64,000 nt of DNA from Taxillus chinensis (Eukaryota > Streptophyta > Magnoliopsida > Santalales > Loranthaceae), in contig CM042090.1 of assembly GCA_023512835.1 (NCBI GenBank), positions 52,253,365-52,317,364 of the forward strand. Direction: 5' to 3'. This document shows positions 10,954 to 23,008 of the stretch, piece after piece (positions within the stretch are counted from its first letter, which is position 1; every line of letters starts with the position of its first letter). The notes below the pieces were generated by a model, which was given only the letters and a program-made list of their open reading frames with translations, ran no database searches and was not told the DNA's origin. The position numbers and the translations under genes are program-made.

Positions 10954-12003
10954 CTACTTGGCATTGACTGGCATTGGAGTTTTGACGGGAGACGAACCTT
11001 CCATACCAAACTTCTTGATTAAGTCACGAGTATACTTAGCTTGGTTTATGAAGGTCCCTTCCTTCAGTTGTTTGACTTCGATCCCAAGGAAGTAGGACAG
11101 TTCTCCCATCATACTCATCTCAAACTTGCCAGTCATCAACTTGGCGAATTCATCACAAAGTTTCGGATTAGTTGATCCGAAAATGATATCATCCACGTAT
11201 ATCTGTACGATCAGAGTATGTCCTTTCTCTTTCCGTAAGAATAGCGTGGTGTCAATCTTCCCTTTTTGAAAGTTGTGAGCAAGTAAGAATTCCGAAAGTG
11301 TGTCGTACCAGGCTCTTGGAGCTTGCTTCAATCCATACAAAGCTTCCCTTAGTTTGTAAACCAGATGTCCAGCCTTGGGTTCAATGAAACCTGGAGATTG
11401 TTCAACGTACACCTCCTCTTGAAGATCTCCATTCAGGAATGCACTCTTGACTTCCATTTGATAGACTATGAAGTTTTCATATGAAGCATACGCCAGAAAC
11501 ATTCGGATTGCCTCAAGTCTTGCCATCGGAGCAAAGGTCTCATCATAGTCTATTCCTTCTTCTTGACGATATCCTTTGGCTACAAGTTTGGCTTTGTTCC
11601 GGATGACAATTCCATCCGTATCAAGCTTGTTCCGGAACACCCATTTAACTCCTATGACTTGCTGAGACTTAGGCCTTGGTACTAGAGTCCACACATTATT
11701 TCTCTTAAATTGATTCAGCTCTTCTTGCATGGCTTCTATCCAATTCGAATCCCGAAGAGCTTCATCCACCACCTTTGGTTCTATTTGAGATAGAAAACAC
11801 GAGTAAAAACACATGTTGGAGGTGGCTGCTCTTGTTCTTACACCAACAGTAGCATCACTAATTACTTGATTTGAGGGATGGTTTCGGGTCCATCTGTAAT
11901 TCTGTGCACTTGATGGTTGATCTTGAATAATTTGAAGCTCTACCAGGTTAGGTGGTTCAAGTGTATCTGCTGGTTGAGCTTCTTCAGGACCAGATGTTTC
12001 CAT
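10954..12003 (-). pseudogene. S2 reverse transcriptase
   Basis: A 349-codon frame with most of the copia RVT_2 domain. [20 protein letters not shown] opens the domain, [20 protein letters not shown] keeps the Arg codon that is a stop in S1, and the catalytic YVDD is at 11188-11199. It overlaps the integrase frame by 64 bases because of a one-base loss near 12105. Confidence 0.85.
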
Positions 12004-12974
12004 ATTAGAAGGTACGGTAGAACTAGGTGGTTCTTCAACACTGTTTCTTTCAGTGTTAACTGGTCCGGACGGACTTGAAGGTGCTCCGGAATTTTGGGTA
12101 TCCGTAGAGTATGTCCGGAGCTTAACGGTAGTCCTGAGTCCGAATCATCCATAGCATCATCCATATAATTTCTTTGTGCTTCGCTGATGCCACGTGGTTG
12201 GTCAGAATGTGTATCAGGAACATTCATAAACTTCGAGTAATCGATGTTGCTGTCCGGGACCTGCACATTAGAACTTGAAGAAGCAACTTTTGACCAATCA
12301 AGATTAGCTTCATCAAAAGTCACATGGATAGATTCTTCAACTTTAAAAAGTTTTCTATTGAAGACCCGATAAGCCTTGCTATGTAATGAGTACCCGACAA
12401 AAATTCCATCATCAGATTTTGGTTCAAATTTATTCCGGGTTTCTTTGCCATTTATCAGTATATAGCAAGTACACCCAAAAGCTCTGAAATGTGAAATTGA
12501 AGGCTTTCGTCCTCTCCACATCTCATAGGGTGTTTTCATGGTAGATTTATTTATTAGAGTTCTGTTCTGAACATAGCAGGTAGTGGACACAGCTTCAACC
12601 CATAGACTGAGAGGAAGCATTGCCCCTGCTAACATAGATCTGCCAGCCTCGACTAAAGTACGATTCTTGCGCTCAGCTACCCCATTTTGTTGTGGAGTTC
12701 TAGGCGCAGAGAAGTCATGCTGAATGCCCTGTTCAGAACAATATGATCTCATATCTGAAAAGTCAAATTTTGTACCATGATCACTCCTTATGCACTCTAT
12801 GCTCAGTCCTTGTGAGTTTCTTATCCAGTTGAAAAGATTTACAAGATGCTCAAAAGTTTGATCCTTTGATTTCAGGAACATCACCCATGTGTATCTAGTG
12901 AAATTATCGATAACCACAAGGGTATATCTCGCACCAGCCAGCGAAGGAACAAAAATAGGACCACAGAGGTCCAT
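11940..12974 (-). pseudogene. S2 integrase core
   Basis: Opens with MDLCGPIFVPSLAGARY and keeps TRYTWVMFLK (Trp intact, a stop in S1), SDHGTKFDF and [18 protein letters not shown], that is, the copia DDE core. The frame shifts near 12105, where S2 lacks a base relative to S1, so the Pro-rich linker reads out of frame afterwards. Confidence 0.85.
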
Positions 12975-13637
12975 ATGAAGAAGTTGCAGAGGAGCAGTTA
13001 TTGAATTAACTGATTTGCTCTTAAAGCTATGTTTGATATGTTTGCCGAGTTGGCATTCTCGACAGAGAGTGTCTCTAGAGTATTTGAGTTTAGGTAGTCC
13101 AGTGACAAGATCAAGTGATGCTAACTTAGACAGTGTCTTAAAGTTTAAATGTGCGCATTACTTGTGCCATAACCAACTATCTTCATCTGAAGCTTTAGTG
13201 AGGAAGCATACAGGGTCAGAAGAATTATTTCTTAAGACTACCGAGTATATGTCCCCATCTCTTGATCCGGATAACTTTACATCTCCGGATAAGTTTTCCC
13301 TTACTGTACAGGTGTTGGACATAAAGGAAACAGTAAATCCTTTGTCACATAAATTACTGACACTTAGCAAATTATGCTTCAAACCTTCGACTAGTGCAAC
13401 TCTAGTGATTGATACACAGCCGTTGGTTAAAGTGCCATACCCGACAGTCTTACCTTTGCTGTTGTCACCATATGAAACGGATGGACCTCGTTTTTCATTA
13501 ACTTCTACAAGCAGAGTCTGATCACCCGTCATATGTCCGGAGCATCCACTATCGAGGATCTATTTGCTTTGATTGATCTTTAACTTCAAGTGATCCGGTA
13601 GAGCATTCCAGAGATGCTCCTGAAAGACAACAGTTTA
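12975..13637 (-). pseudogene. S2 protease active site and pre-integrase zinc domain
   Basis: TAA 13635-13637 and TAG 13560-13562 precede LDSGC and HMTGDQ exactly as in S1. The frame then runs through HNLLSVSNLCDKGF to SWLWHK, where TAA (13158-13160) replaces the CGA codon of S1. The HHCC segment and CRECQLGK-like region follow leftward. Confidence 0.75.
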
Positions 13638-15935
13638 CACTTTTGGTGCCCAAACTTGTTTCGGGCGGTTAGAAAGAACAGCATTAATGTCAACAGTTCT
13701 GGATTTGACTTTGCTAGGACTTTTAGCTCTCCAAGTTGACTTTAATTTGTTAGTTTCAGCTGCTTCTTTTATTTGGGTTATCTTGGGAGAGACACTCCTT
13801 TGAGGTTTAGCTTTTGTTTTGCTCGAAGAACCCTTTTTATTTAACTGATCTTTATTGGTACGAATTTGATTACAAAGCTAGTTATCAGATAAACTCCAAC
13901 ATTCATAGTGATAATGACCTATTTCCCTACAGATGGAGCAGACACTATAATGTGGAGTACAAACAGGGGATACAGGTCTCTTAGATTTTACAGACTTTCT
14001 ACTCTGTTCCCTGTGGCCTAATCCATTGTGTTTGGGTGACGCGCTCTTGGCCCTAGATGCGTCAGCCTTAGCCTTTCCTTTCTTTTCGGGTGCTACAGTT
14101 TTGGCTTTAACTGCAGCAGCCTTCCCTTCATCATTAGTTACGGGTGCTACTGCTTCGGGAAGTGCAGAATGTACCTCAACTCCACAATCATAAACTATGG
14201 TGCCACCTGAAATGAAACCATCCAACGGTTTAGACGTACTAACAGGATATAAGTTGGTTAGTTTTGGAGTGAAATCCGGAGGACACTCAGTAGCTTGAGC
14301 ACTGGAGGTTGATGATTTTGAGCCTAGACCAGGTTTGACTCGAACATTATCGGGATCAGTCCTAAATGAAGAGGCTATTTCCCCGGATTTAAGCCACTTG
14401 CGATTTATTTCGTTTTCCTGTTCTAGTTCATTCTCGAGTGTTTTTACAATAACTTTTAGGCCTAAGAGATTGGTATTTAGCAGATGATTTTCAGCCCTTA
14501 GATCGTGATACCAAGCTTCTTTTCCTCTGAAGTCAGCTATGTCTTTTTCAAGTCTAGCAATAGTAAATTCAAGACGTTTATTCTGACTTTCCATATCTTT
14601 GTACATTTGAGTAATTATTAGTCTCTCATTCTTTTCATGATCACATTTTGTATTAAGAGATTTTATTTTACTCATGAGCTCAGAGATAGAAGGTACCTCA
14701 GTATTTGCCATGAGGCAGACGTTCGGCTTAGGAGTTGGCTCATCATCCGAGGATTCCTCATTTTCTTCCGAGCCACTGATGTACTTTGTCACGAACGCCT
14801 TCCTCTTGTTTTTTCTGTTGTCTGAGGTGGTACGTCGAGGAGTAACCTTGTCACTTTTCTCTACCGTCTTAGATTTGGATCTACATTCCTTGGCCCAGTG
14901 ACCGGGTTTCCCACAGTTAAAGCATTCTTGGGAGCACGACTCCGATTGTTCGTTCCTTTTGGTTGATAAGGAGCCTCTTCTGAATCCTTTTCTACTTTTC
15001 CGAAGGAATCGTTCAAAGGATTTAACAAGAAGAGCTATTTCCTCTTCTGCGTCTGAGTCAGAATTCTCTGACTCATCCGTATCATCCTCTTGATGATTAC
15101 TGGAGCATTCCGTAGCTTTGAGGGCTACCCCTTTTTCTTTCTGAGCTATTTTCTCATCACGGTCAGTGTATTTGAATCTGACCTCATGAGTCCGAAGCTC
15201 TCCGTATATTTCGTCAAGGGCAGTAAACGGCCAGTTTTTGTCAGCTTACATCTGGAGCTACTTGGAGTAGTAGCGATCCGGCAAGGATCAAAAGAACTTG
15301 TCATTGATTTGAGAGTGAGTGTAGTGTTCATTGACAGTTTTTAGCTCTAGAATGATCTTGCCAAATCTCCGATAGATACTCTCAAGGGATTCGCCAGGTT
15401 TGTGATTGAAACTCTCAAAGTTCTGTCTTAGAGCACATATCACGTTTTGCATCTGGGACTGACTTCCCTCATAGAGGATTATCAGTTTATCGTAGACAGC
15501 TTTTGCTGACGTGCAGCCCTGGACGTCCGTGAAAGCCTCGAAATCCAAAGATGATGTAACGTAAGCTAGAGCCTTTTCGCTAGCGCACTGCCAGGCTCTT
15601 TCATCGTTGGTAAGTTCGGCATCCGTCTTTGGCCTTCTAACTCCATGTTCTCCAATAGTCATCGGAATTGGAATCTCCTGATGAAGACAGGGCCACATAA
15701 GATGGTCATGGCATACCATGAACATCTTCATGCGAGCTTTCCACTGGGAGAAAAGCTCAGGTGTGAATTTGGGCGGTTTTGTCAGAGTAAAACCAGAACT
15801 CCATGGTTGAGCAGTGGAGGCAGCAGTAGGTTGAGGTGGGTCGACGTTTTCACTGCTGCTTCGATTCGGGATGGGCTCTTGTGCACCTCTAGAGTTAAGG
15901 CGAGTGTTGAATAGCATACTACTTTCTTCAGCCAT
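13638..15935 (-). pseudogene. S2 gag
   Basis: Start ATG 15933-15935 (MAEESSMLFNTRLNSRG). An upstream in-frame start at 15995 lies in the primer-site region and is unlikely to be used. The capsid domain ends at TGA 15288-15290 (CGA in S1), followed by TAG 15258-15260 and TAA 15246-15248 (CAG and CAA in S1). The same frame then continues through an acidic region to a first CCHC knuckle near 14885-14930, a coiled coil, and the second knuckle CSICREIGHYHYEC near 13900-13945. Confidence 0.8.
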
Positions 15936-15982
15936 TGCTGAGAGTGAAAGAGTGGGATCTCTACTTAGAACAAATAGAACTT

Positions 15983-15994
15983 GCTCTGATACCA
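15983..15994 (-). other. S2 primer-binding site (initiator tRNA-Met)
   Basis: Minus strand TGGTATCAGAGC, two bases from the LTR end, as in S1. Confidence 0.95.
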
Positions 15995-15996
15995 CT

Positions 15997-17445
15997 TGAT
16001 GGTCCCTTGGAGCCTAGAGGGGGGTGAATAGGCTCTTATCCAAACTCTTTATATTCTCTTATGACATAAACACTTATCTAGTTAAGTGATAGAATCACTG
16101 CGGAAGATAACCAGATAGTGGAAGTATTTTGTTTTATTATCAAAAGATAAATACAACAAAATAGAAGCAAGACTCTTTTACACTCTGTTTACAAAAGGAT
16201 TCACACTCTAGCCTATATTATCTCTTTGAACTCTTGTGCATACACAGGATTGATTCAAGCTTGCTCGCACCCCACTTTAAATATACAAGTATAAATATTT
16301 ATACAAAAACATTCCTAAAAGACAACCTTAGAACTTGTAGTTCCGGAATGCGTTCAGTACTAACTATTCCTCGGTAGTCTCTCTGCCTTGACTGTTGTGG
16401 TTTGTGGAGTGCAAGATCTTGGGTTTGAAGAGTATAAGTGCCTTTGTGAGTTCCCAAATATAATTAAAGTTGTGTCCACATATCCGGGTGATCCACGTGT
16501 AAGATTCTTTAGGTTCTCAACAAGTTTGTCTTACATCGGGACACCACGAGCTAATAACCTTAAATGCGGTTAAGTTAAAGAAGCATTTTCTTGGTCCGGT
16601 GTAATTTTCCTTACTCCGTAGCTAATGAAGCTCGGAACCTTACTCTGTGTCAGTGGTTGCTTACTCCGTATCTATTTGATACTGGAATCCTTAGTCCGTG
16701 TCAGCGCTTCCTTACTCCGTATGAATGAGAAGGTTGGAGTGCTTATTCCGTATTAGCGCTTCCTTACTCCGCATGTAAGTTCCTTACTCCGTATGTAAGT
16801 TCCTTACTCCATATGTAAGTTCCTTACTCCGTATGTAAGCTCCTTACTCCGTGTTAGTCTAAAGGATCGGATGGCTTACTCCGTACTAGCACATCCTTAC
16901 TCCGTATGAGTGAGTGGTCCGGATTCCTTACTCCGCATCTAAGTTCCTTACTCCGTGCGAATAAGGACTCGGGTCCTTATTCCGCATCAGTACTTTCTTA
17001 CTCCGCGTGTATGAAAGACTCGGATGCCTTACTCTATGTCTTCTTTACTTTAGTTCATTTAAGTGAAAGACTTAACTTTTTAGCTCCGTGTTGACTCTTT
17101 TACTCCGTGTGACCTTGTGGACCAAGATTCTTACTCCGCATCTATTTGACTTAGTCCGTTTGAGGCATTAAGAGCAGATTCCGTAATCCATAGCTTTTAA
17201 GTTCTTAGTCCGCATGAATGTTCCTTATTCTGTATGTATTGGTGACTTAGTTATTTACCAAGTGTTTGACGACACTCACTCTTGTCCGGATCAGGATTAT
17301 GTATCCTGTCCTTAGCTTTGCTCTCACGAGTGTATCTGCAGATTAATAACATATCTTCTGCAATGATCAAAGAAACACAAAAGATCTCAAATCAAATTAC
17401 ATAGGGCTTTATCAGCATTATCCAAATTCTGGGCTTGATCCAACA
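15997..17445 (-). repeat. S2 5' LTR (1449 bp)
   Basis: Minus strand TGTTGGATCAAG at 17445 and GGGACCATCA at 15997. It is 147 bp longer than the S1 LTR. At least part of the difference comes from extra 20-bp CCTTACTCCGTATGTAAGTT units at about 16760-16860 (five in a row here, about three in S1). Confidence 0.9.
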
Positions 17446-18673
17446 GTTTTGATAAGTGAGGTCTATATAAGGAGGAGGAGCTATCTTTGTTTTAGGTTTA
17501 GGGTTTTTGTTGTCAGCCGCCGCAGCCATCGTAGAGGAAAAGAGAGAGTTCCTAATCGTTGCTGCTATGGTGATTCGTGTGGGTGGACGGCGTCTAGCAT
17601 AGAAGCAAGGGCAAGGAGGAACCTTTTGAGGTAGGGAATTTTGTCCTTTCTTGAACCTAATTCTAGGGTTAAGGCCTGTGGTAGATGTTTTGGCAGATTG
17701 TTCATGTTTATTAATGAATATAAATATATATACATAAATTCATATAGGTGTGATCTCCTATATGAATGTTGGCCTTCAATGGCAAGTGGTTTGGTTGTGA
17801 CGTTGAGTCTGGGGTTTGGGGACTTCTCGGGTTCGTTTGCGTGGCAGTGGGCCTTAGAGGCTATTAGGATGTTTGCGTTGTTCGTTAGGCTTCGTCCCGT
17901 AGTAGGGTCTCGTGGGAAAACCTTGGAGGTTTCTGGGGAAAATATATTTGATACGATGATTATGTTTGATGTGTTAATTATGTTTGATATGATGATGACA
18001 CGGATATGTTAACGATGGTTTGTGTGTGGGTTGTTGAATACCTGTTTATCTGTTGTGTTGTGATTGTGTGATTAAGTGTGTGGCTATGTATGTGGAGCCT
18101 GTGTGGCTGTGGATGTGGTTGTACATGTTCCTGTGACTTGTTTGTGTTGACATACTATTGTCGATGTTTATACCTGTTTAGATACTTGTACCACGACACT
18201 ACACCTGTACACTTGACATGTAGATACTAGGAGCATGGGATGGGTTGGGGAGACATGATCCCTACCGAGTTGTGGTTGTTCACCCCTCCTACTATGTTTC
18301 TTTTCTTTCCAGGGACCTACAGGCGTTAGGTGGGGACACCAAGGTGGAAGACAGTTCTGCTTGTTGTTTTGTTTAAATGTTATTTTATGTTATAACATTT
18401 TGTGGGACTTTTGTAATCCTAGTGGGAAAATGTTGTAACCCATGTGGGGAAAGATTGTAAAAAGGTTTTTGACTGAAATAAAGGCATGTTTGGTTTGTAA
18501 ACATTTATTGTGGTTCGAGTCTAATAAAGATATATGATTTTGTCTTTCTGAATATTTATTGTGGAAGTTTGTGTTGTCCTGTGTAGAGTTATTGATCCCT
18601 ACCCCTTGCCCACCGGGTGGGTAAAGGGGAGTCACAAACCGGTTTCCTCGGGTTGGAAATCCGGGGCGTGACA
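17446..18673 (+). repeat. Tekay-type LTR fragment, subfamily L2, split by S2
   Basis: Starts inside the near-palindromic GTTTTGAT element, then TATATAA (17464-17470), a telo-box-like GTTTTAGGTTTAGGG, donor GAG|GTAGGG at 17631, hairpin 17738-17767, acceptor TTTCTTTCCAG ending 18312, AATAAA near 18478, and the LTR end GGGGCGTGACA at 18673. No primer site follows, so this is the 3' LTR of a lost element or a solo LTR. Its left part lies beyond S1/S2. It is the same subfamily as the G3 LTR. Confidence 0.85.
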
Positions 18674-19370
18674 CACCTATTTATACACAGAAGCCTACCA
18701 GTTAAAACAAGAAACCTATCTGATAAATATAAAGTAAATATTCTAAAATCTTTCCTTATTCTTGACCTTCAAGGCTGCTTAAACAATGACGGCACAGAGG
18801 CCGTTTAACATACAAAACCTAATGTTTTAGATCTTTTCTTCGAATCTCCTTCAAATGGCTTCTTCGAATCTATGCTTCGAACAAGTTATCTCGATTGACT
18901 AGTAACTCTTTAGAATGTCTTTATTGAACCTTGTATCGAACATATAGTCTTTATGAACTTAGTGAAGTCTTGAGTTCTTTCAGCCACAACTTCGAATCTT
19001 TTGGCATCGAATCTGTTGACTTGATGTCTTTTCAAAAGTAGAACATACATTGTCTGTCTTCGAGTGTGTTCTTTGAATCTATTGTGAGAAATAACTCTCT
19101 CAATGAGAAGTCTTGATGGTTTCATGTCATGTGTTTGATTCTCTTCAAATCTCTTCAGTTTACTCGAATAAACTATCTCGAAGCCTTGTAAGGACTTCAC
19201 CATCTTCTGACAAATAGTCTTTCATTTATATCATCAAATAACTTACATGGTGATAATTTTGATTCGATAACCGTATCGATAGGTCCAACACTTAACTGAT
19301 TTATACATTGTTAGCTCTAAAAGTTTTATCTAAACCATAATCTATCTCAGTCAACTGAAAGATCCAACAA
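18674..19370 (-). repeat. U3 part of a third LTR (X), interrupted by the L2 LTR
   Basis: On the minus strand it begins TGTTGGATCTTTCAG at 19370, directly after a polypurine tract, and runs about 700 bp to an AT-rich TATA-like block near 18676-18690, where the L2 LTR begins. Its U3 is full of degenerate CTTCGAATC-type repeats. The R and U5 must lie beyond the nested insertions. TGTTGGATC resembles copia LTR starts, but the adjacent coding remnant is Ogre/Tat-like, so lineage is uncertain. Confidence 0.55.
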
Positions 19371-19384
19371 TCTGCCCCTAGTTG
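19371..19384 (-). other. Polypurine tract of element X
   Basis: Minus strand AACTAGGGGCAGAT directly before the TGTTGGATC terminus. Position and composition fit a plus-strand primer. Confidence 0.6.
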
Positions 19385-19457
19385 ACTGATAGGATTATTC
19401 TTGATTTAAAAAGGTCCAAATCTTCAAGAGTCGTGTCTAAAACAAAATAGCTTAAGT

Positions 19458-20387
19458 TTATGAGTGAAATCTAGTGATCTTGATGCCATCATGAAAACCA
19501 ACAATTTTCTTTTGTGATATGTTGTTAGGTCCAATCAGGAATGGAATATCCAGAGTTCCTACCACATCGCATTTTCCTCCATCAAATGCTTGTACCTTCA
19601 TCGTACAAGGACGCAGATATGATGTGTCGATCAGTAATTGTTGTAGTATATGCAAGGACATAATGTTCAAGGCAAAGCCGCTGTTGATGAGTACCTAGGT
19701 AATGGTATGCTCTTTACATTTGACTGTGATATGCAGAGCTTTTATATGACCCTTCCCTTCCTGTGGTAGCTCATCGTCTCCAAAGCTTATGATGTTGTTT
19801 ATGACAAGGTTACTGGCGATTCCATCCACATTTGCCACCGAGATAATTGGAGGAACATAGGCTTGGCTCAGAACTTTCATTAGTGCCTCCCGATGAGGTT
19901 GGGAATCCAGCATTAATGAGAGTAGGGAGATACGAGTAGGTTATTAACTTAACTGATCCACAATATTATACTCTTTCTGCTTCATGAGCTTCAGAAATTC
20001 TATCGTCTCTTCTTCAGTGACTAGTGCTCCTTTCTTTGTGCCTTCCAATGTTGGTTCAATATCTGGTTCCACAGTTTTTTACTTCTTTGCTTTATCAGCC
20101 ATATTAGGGGTATAAGCTCAACCGCTCCTAGTTTTCTTATCAGCTATAGTAGCTCCTTGGACTACTTCACAGCTATAGTTCCATGGGACTGCCTTATTAG
20201 TCTTGTAGGGAAAAGGAGCAGGAACACGTATAGTGAGAGATACAATTCCATGAGGCAGTTGCAGGATTTCTGTTTTTACTTGTGTATCCGTCACAGGGTT
20301 TGAGACATGGATAGTGAGAGGTTTGATTCCATGTGGCAGTAGTGGGGCATCGGGACTCTTAACGTTCAAGACAAGGGGTGTTGGCAC
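19458..20387 (-). pseudogene. Ogre/Tat-like retropepsin remnant
   Basis: Fragments in at least two frames. 19695-19913 reads PPIISVANVDGIASNLVIN and ends KALHITVKCKEHTIT before an in-frame TAG near 19694. The frame continues as VLINSGFALNIMS, the retropepsin active-site region, where the catalytic Asp of the usual LIDNG/LIDTG is Asn. YLRPCTMKVQAFDGGKCDV and IPFLIGPN follow. 20118-20387 is a Pro/Ile-rich piece upstream. The frame stops about 75 bases before the polypurine tract, with no RT or integrase between. Confidence 0.6.
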
Positions 20388-20419
20388 CCATGACGATTTG
20401 TATGAATTGTCTCTTTGGA

Positions 20420-22080
20420 TTATATGAATTTGTTTAGCTGTCTCTTCCTTGAGAATTTGATCATCCTTTGGTCCATAAGCTTTTGTAGCACGTTGGAAAA
20501 CTCACTACATCCTTTGATGTCATATACCCGCGACATCTTGTGGTATGAAAATTGCTTCTCCAAATCTATCCCCTTCTTTGCCTCTAATGTATCTTTAGCA
20601 TGTACATACCCATGTTCTTGTAACAAGTTAAACAAATACATCTTCTCCATTTGTATTTGTGAAACCTTCTCCAGTTGTCCTTTAGTTGTGATGCTAGACA
20701 CATTATGGGAATGTTCTGGGAGAGGATTACTATTAACATTTGGTGTCCCAGTCATTGTGGAAAAATCTAGCTAATTTGCATCTTTCAAAGCCTAGACCTT
20801 CCTTTTGAACGCTATGCAGTTTTCAATATCATGTCCTGCTCCACCAGCGTGATAATCACATCGAGCCTTTGGCTTATACTATGCTAGGAGAGGAGACCTT
20901 ATTTCTCCCAAGGGCATAGGAAGTACCAACCTTTCTTCTAAAAGCTTGGGATGTGGTTCTGCATATGTCATCGGAATTGGGTCAAACACATGTTGTGGTC
21001 GACAAGGAGCCTGATTCGATCTTGCATGTTAGGTATGGGCCCTTGGTTGCCCCTGTCCTTGGAATACGACTCTCGATCCTTCTTGAGTTGATGCCCTTGG
21101 TTGCTCTAGGTATGGTGCTCTTGATTGAAATGGGTTAAGTGCCATTAGATATGGAAATGGAACCCCTCCTTGCGACATGTACGACATGAATTGGGGAGCA
21201 GGTGCAAGTGCAGCATAGGTGGCTACTAGTGCTCCTCTGTAATATCTTGGTGCTTGGTAGAATATCAGTTGTATTGTCGGGTTCGATTGATATACCAGGT
21301 TGGTCTCACTTTCCTTCTTTTTTGCCGGTGGTTGAGACTTTTTTGATGCCTTTGCCACATCAACCTTTAGCTTTCCTCCTTTGATGCCACTTTTGACACG
21401 TTCCCCGAATATAACTAGGTCCGCGAAACTATTAGAGACATTGCCAATCAACTTCTTTTAGTATATGCCTTTGAGTGTGTTGATGAATAGAGTAGTGAGT
21501 TCTCTTTTTGAAAGGGGAGGTTGGACCTCCATTGTAGTCTCTCTCCATCTCCTTACATAATCCTTGAAGCTTTCTTCGGACCCCTTTTCTAATGATTGCA
21601 GGGTTAGTCGTCCAACACAAGCTTGGTGACATGTTTGCATTATGCCAAGAAGGATGTGGCTAACTCCTTCCAAGTCTTGATACGGTTGTCATTACCAGCA
21701 GAAGGATGCCCCAATTAGGCTTTCCTGGAAACAATGCATGAGGAGCTTATCTTCACCTACATAGGCTGCCATTTTTTGACAATACATGGCTAGGTGTGTC
21801 TTCAGACACCAGGTCCTGTTAAACTTCTCGAACTCCGGCATTTTGAAATTTGGTGGCAGCACCACTCTAGGGATTAAGCATAAGTCCTGTGGGCTGGCCA
21901 TGCCATAGTTGTCAATGCCTTCTATGACTTTCAATCTTTCCTCTAGTCGTCTTAGAGTGGGAGACTTAATGTTTTCCTTAGGAGTTGGGGATCCCACTAC
22001 TTCCATTACATTTCCCGATGATGGCATAGTAAAGTGAGTTTGATTTGGGGTAGGGGGTTATATCATGGTAGGCTGATATG
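20420..22080 (-). pseudogene. Ogre/Tat-like gag remnant
   Basis: Several frames. 21692-22077 reads VVLPPNFKMPEFEKFNRTWC and MAAYVGEDKLLMHCFQESL, the Ty3-gypsy capsid domain as in Tat/Ogre elements. 21458-21673 contains EESFKDYVRRWRETTMEVQP. 21029-21451 is a Tyr/Pro-rich downstream region. 20420-20755 carries GYVHAKDTLEAKKGIDLEK. Frames are joined by shifts and stops (for example a TAA near 22056). Coding sequence runs straight into the SIRE-like LTR at 22087, so that LTR is an insertion, not its own 5' LTR. Confidence 0.6.
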
Positions 22081-22086
22081 TGGGTG

Positions 22087-22240
22087 TGTTGGTCCCTGGG
22101 AGCCTAGAGGGGGTGAATAGGTTCTTATCGAAAACTCTTTTCTCACTCTTTAGCACTACACTTATCTGGTTAAGAGATAGAATCAATACGGAAGATAACC
22201 AGATAGTGGAAGTATTTTGCTTTATTATCAAAGGATAAGT
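22087..22240 (-). repeat. SIRE-like LTR-B, left part, split by G1
   Basis: The plus strand starts TGTTGGTCCCTGGGAGCC followed by TAGAGGGGGTGAATAGG, matching the U5 ends of the S1 and S2 LTRs (TGATGGTCCCTTGGAGCC). It then follows the same path (TTATCTGGTTAAG, GATAGTGGAAGTATTTTG) until G1 interrupts. The last five bases TAAGT (22236-22240) are repeated at 31328-31332. Confidence 0.8.
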
Positions 22241-22669
22241 TGTAAGGACCCGTACCTTGAGTTAGTCAGTTTTGCCTCCTGAGTAGAGTTTTTCTAGATT
22301 TTGACCTAGTAAATGGACTCCAATGAATTCACGTGCAAAAGGAAAGATGCTTAGAATGGTGTCCTCTATCTACCACAGAAGTTTCAGGCCAAATGGACAT
22401 GTATGTGAGGTGCACGTGATATGGGTCCAATTCACGTGCAAGTGTGGTTGACTTCTAAATGATGCAAGGAGGCTAAGGGTGAAGTTTGAGAGCATTTGGA
22501 GTCCATATGGAGGTGCACGTGAATTGGGGAATTCACGTGCAAATTGGCGTGCAGGCTTATTTTTGCATGGTTCCCTTGGTTTTGACATTCTAAGTAACTT
22601 TCTCCAAAGGACCATGTTGAAATTCTGAGTATTTTGGCCTATAGGGGTGCGAAAAGGTGCTAACTTGTG

Positions 22670-22790
22670 TGATCAAAACTACGTCGTTTTGATGCTGGGA
22701 TTCACTTAATCAAAACTACGTTGTTTTGATGTTGTGTTGGCTATATAAGGAGGAGAAGCCCTCTGTTTTAGGTTTAGGGTCCTCTTTAGT
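22670..22790 (+). promoter_or_regulatory. Core promoter of G1 5' LTR
   Basis: Two copies of ATCAAAACTACGT(C/T)GTTTT spaced 37 bp, then GGCTATATAAGGAGG (TATA 22743-22749) and, about 20 bases on, CTGTTTTAGGTTTAGGGTCC, which contains the reverse complement of a telo box (AAACCCTA-like). The start site is expected ~30 bases after the TATA box. Confidence 0.7.
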
Positions 22791-23008
22791 TGCTGCAGCC
22801 GTCGTAGAGAGAGAGAGCTAGAGAGAGAGAAGGAAGGGGAGTTGCTGGTTGCTGCCGGGCCGGAGCATCTTGCGTGGGAAGGACGGCGTTTAGTGCGGGA
22901 GCAGGGAAGATCTGTTTTAAGGTAGGGATTCTGTTCTTCCTAAGTCCTCCTCCTGGCCTAGGGTCCTAGGGCAGAATATGAGTTATCTGTTATATTAATT
23001 ATATGTAA

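Larger units (their letters stand above)
10314..17445 (-). mobile_element. SIRE-type Ty1-copia retrotransposon S2, interrupted by S1
   Basis: Same family as S1 in the same orientation: LTR 15997-17445, primer site 15983-15994, gag, protease, integrase, RT and RNase H. It stops inside the RNase H tail (TKPL) exactly where the TGTTGG terminus of S1 begins. The rest of S2 should lie left of the 3' LTR of S1, outside the window. The right flank is the Tekay-type LTR at 17446, with a predicted duplication of GTTTT (17446-17450). It carries more stops than S1. Confidence 0.85.

Noticed and set aside
16760..16860. Regular direct repeats with short spacers resembling a CRISPR array
   Set aside because: Repeats are contiguous 20-bp tandems inside a plant LTR, with no unique spacers and no cas genes.
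10314..17445. S1 and S2 as a tandem made by unequal LTR recombination
   Set aside because: Recombination between LTRs would leave a full internal region; S2 stops inside RNase H exactly at an intact LTR terminus, which fits insertion better.
22027..22087. SIRE-like LTR-B as the 5' LTR of the Ogre/Tat gag remnant
   Set aside because: Gag-like coding continues up to the LTR edge and no primer-binding site lies between them.
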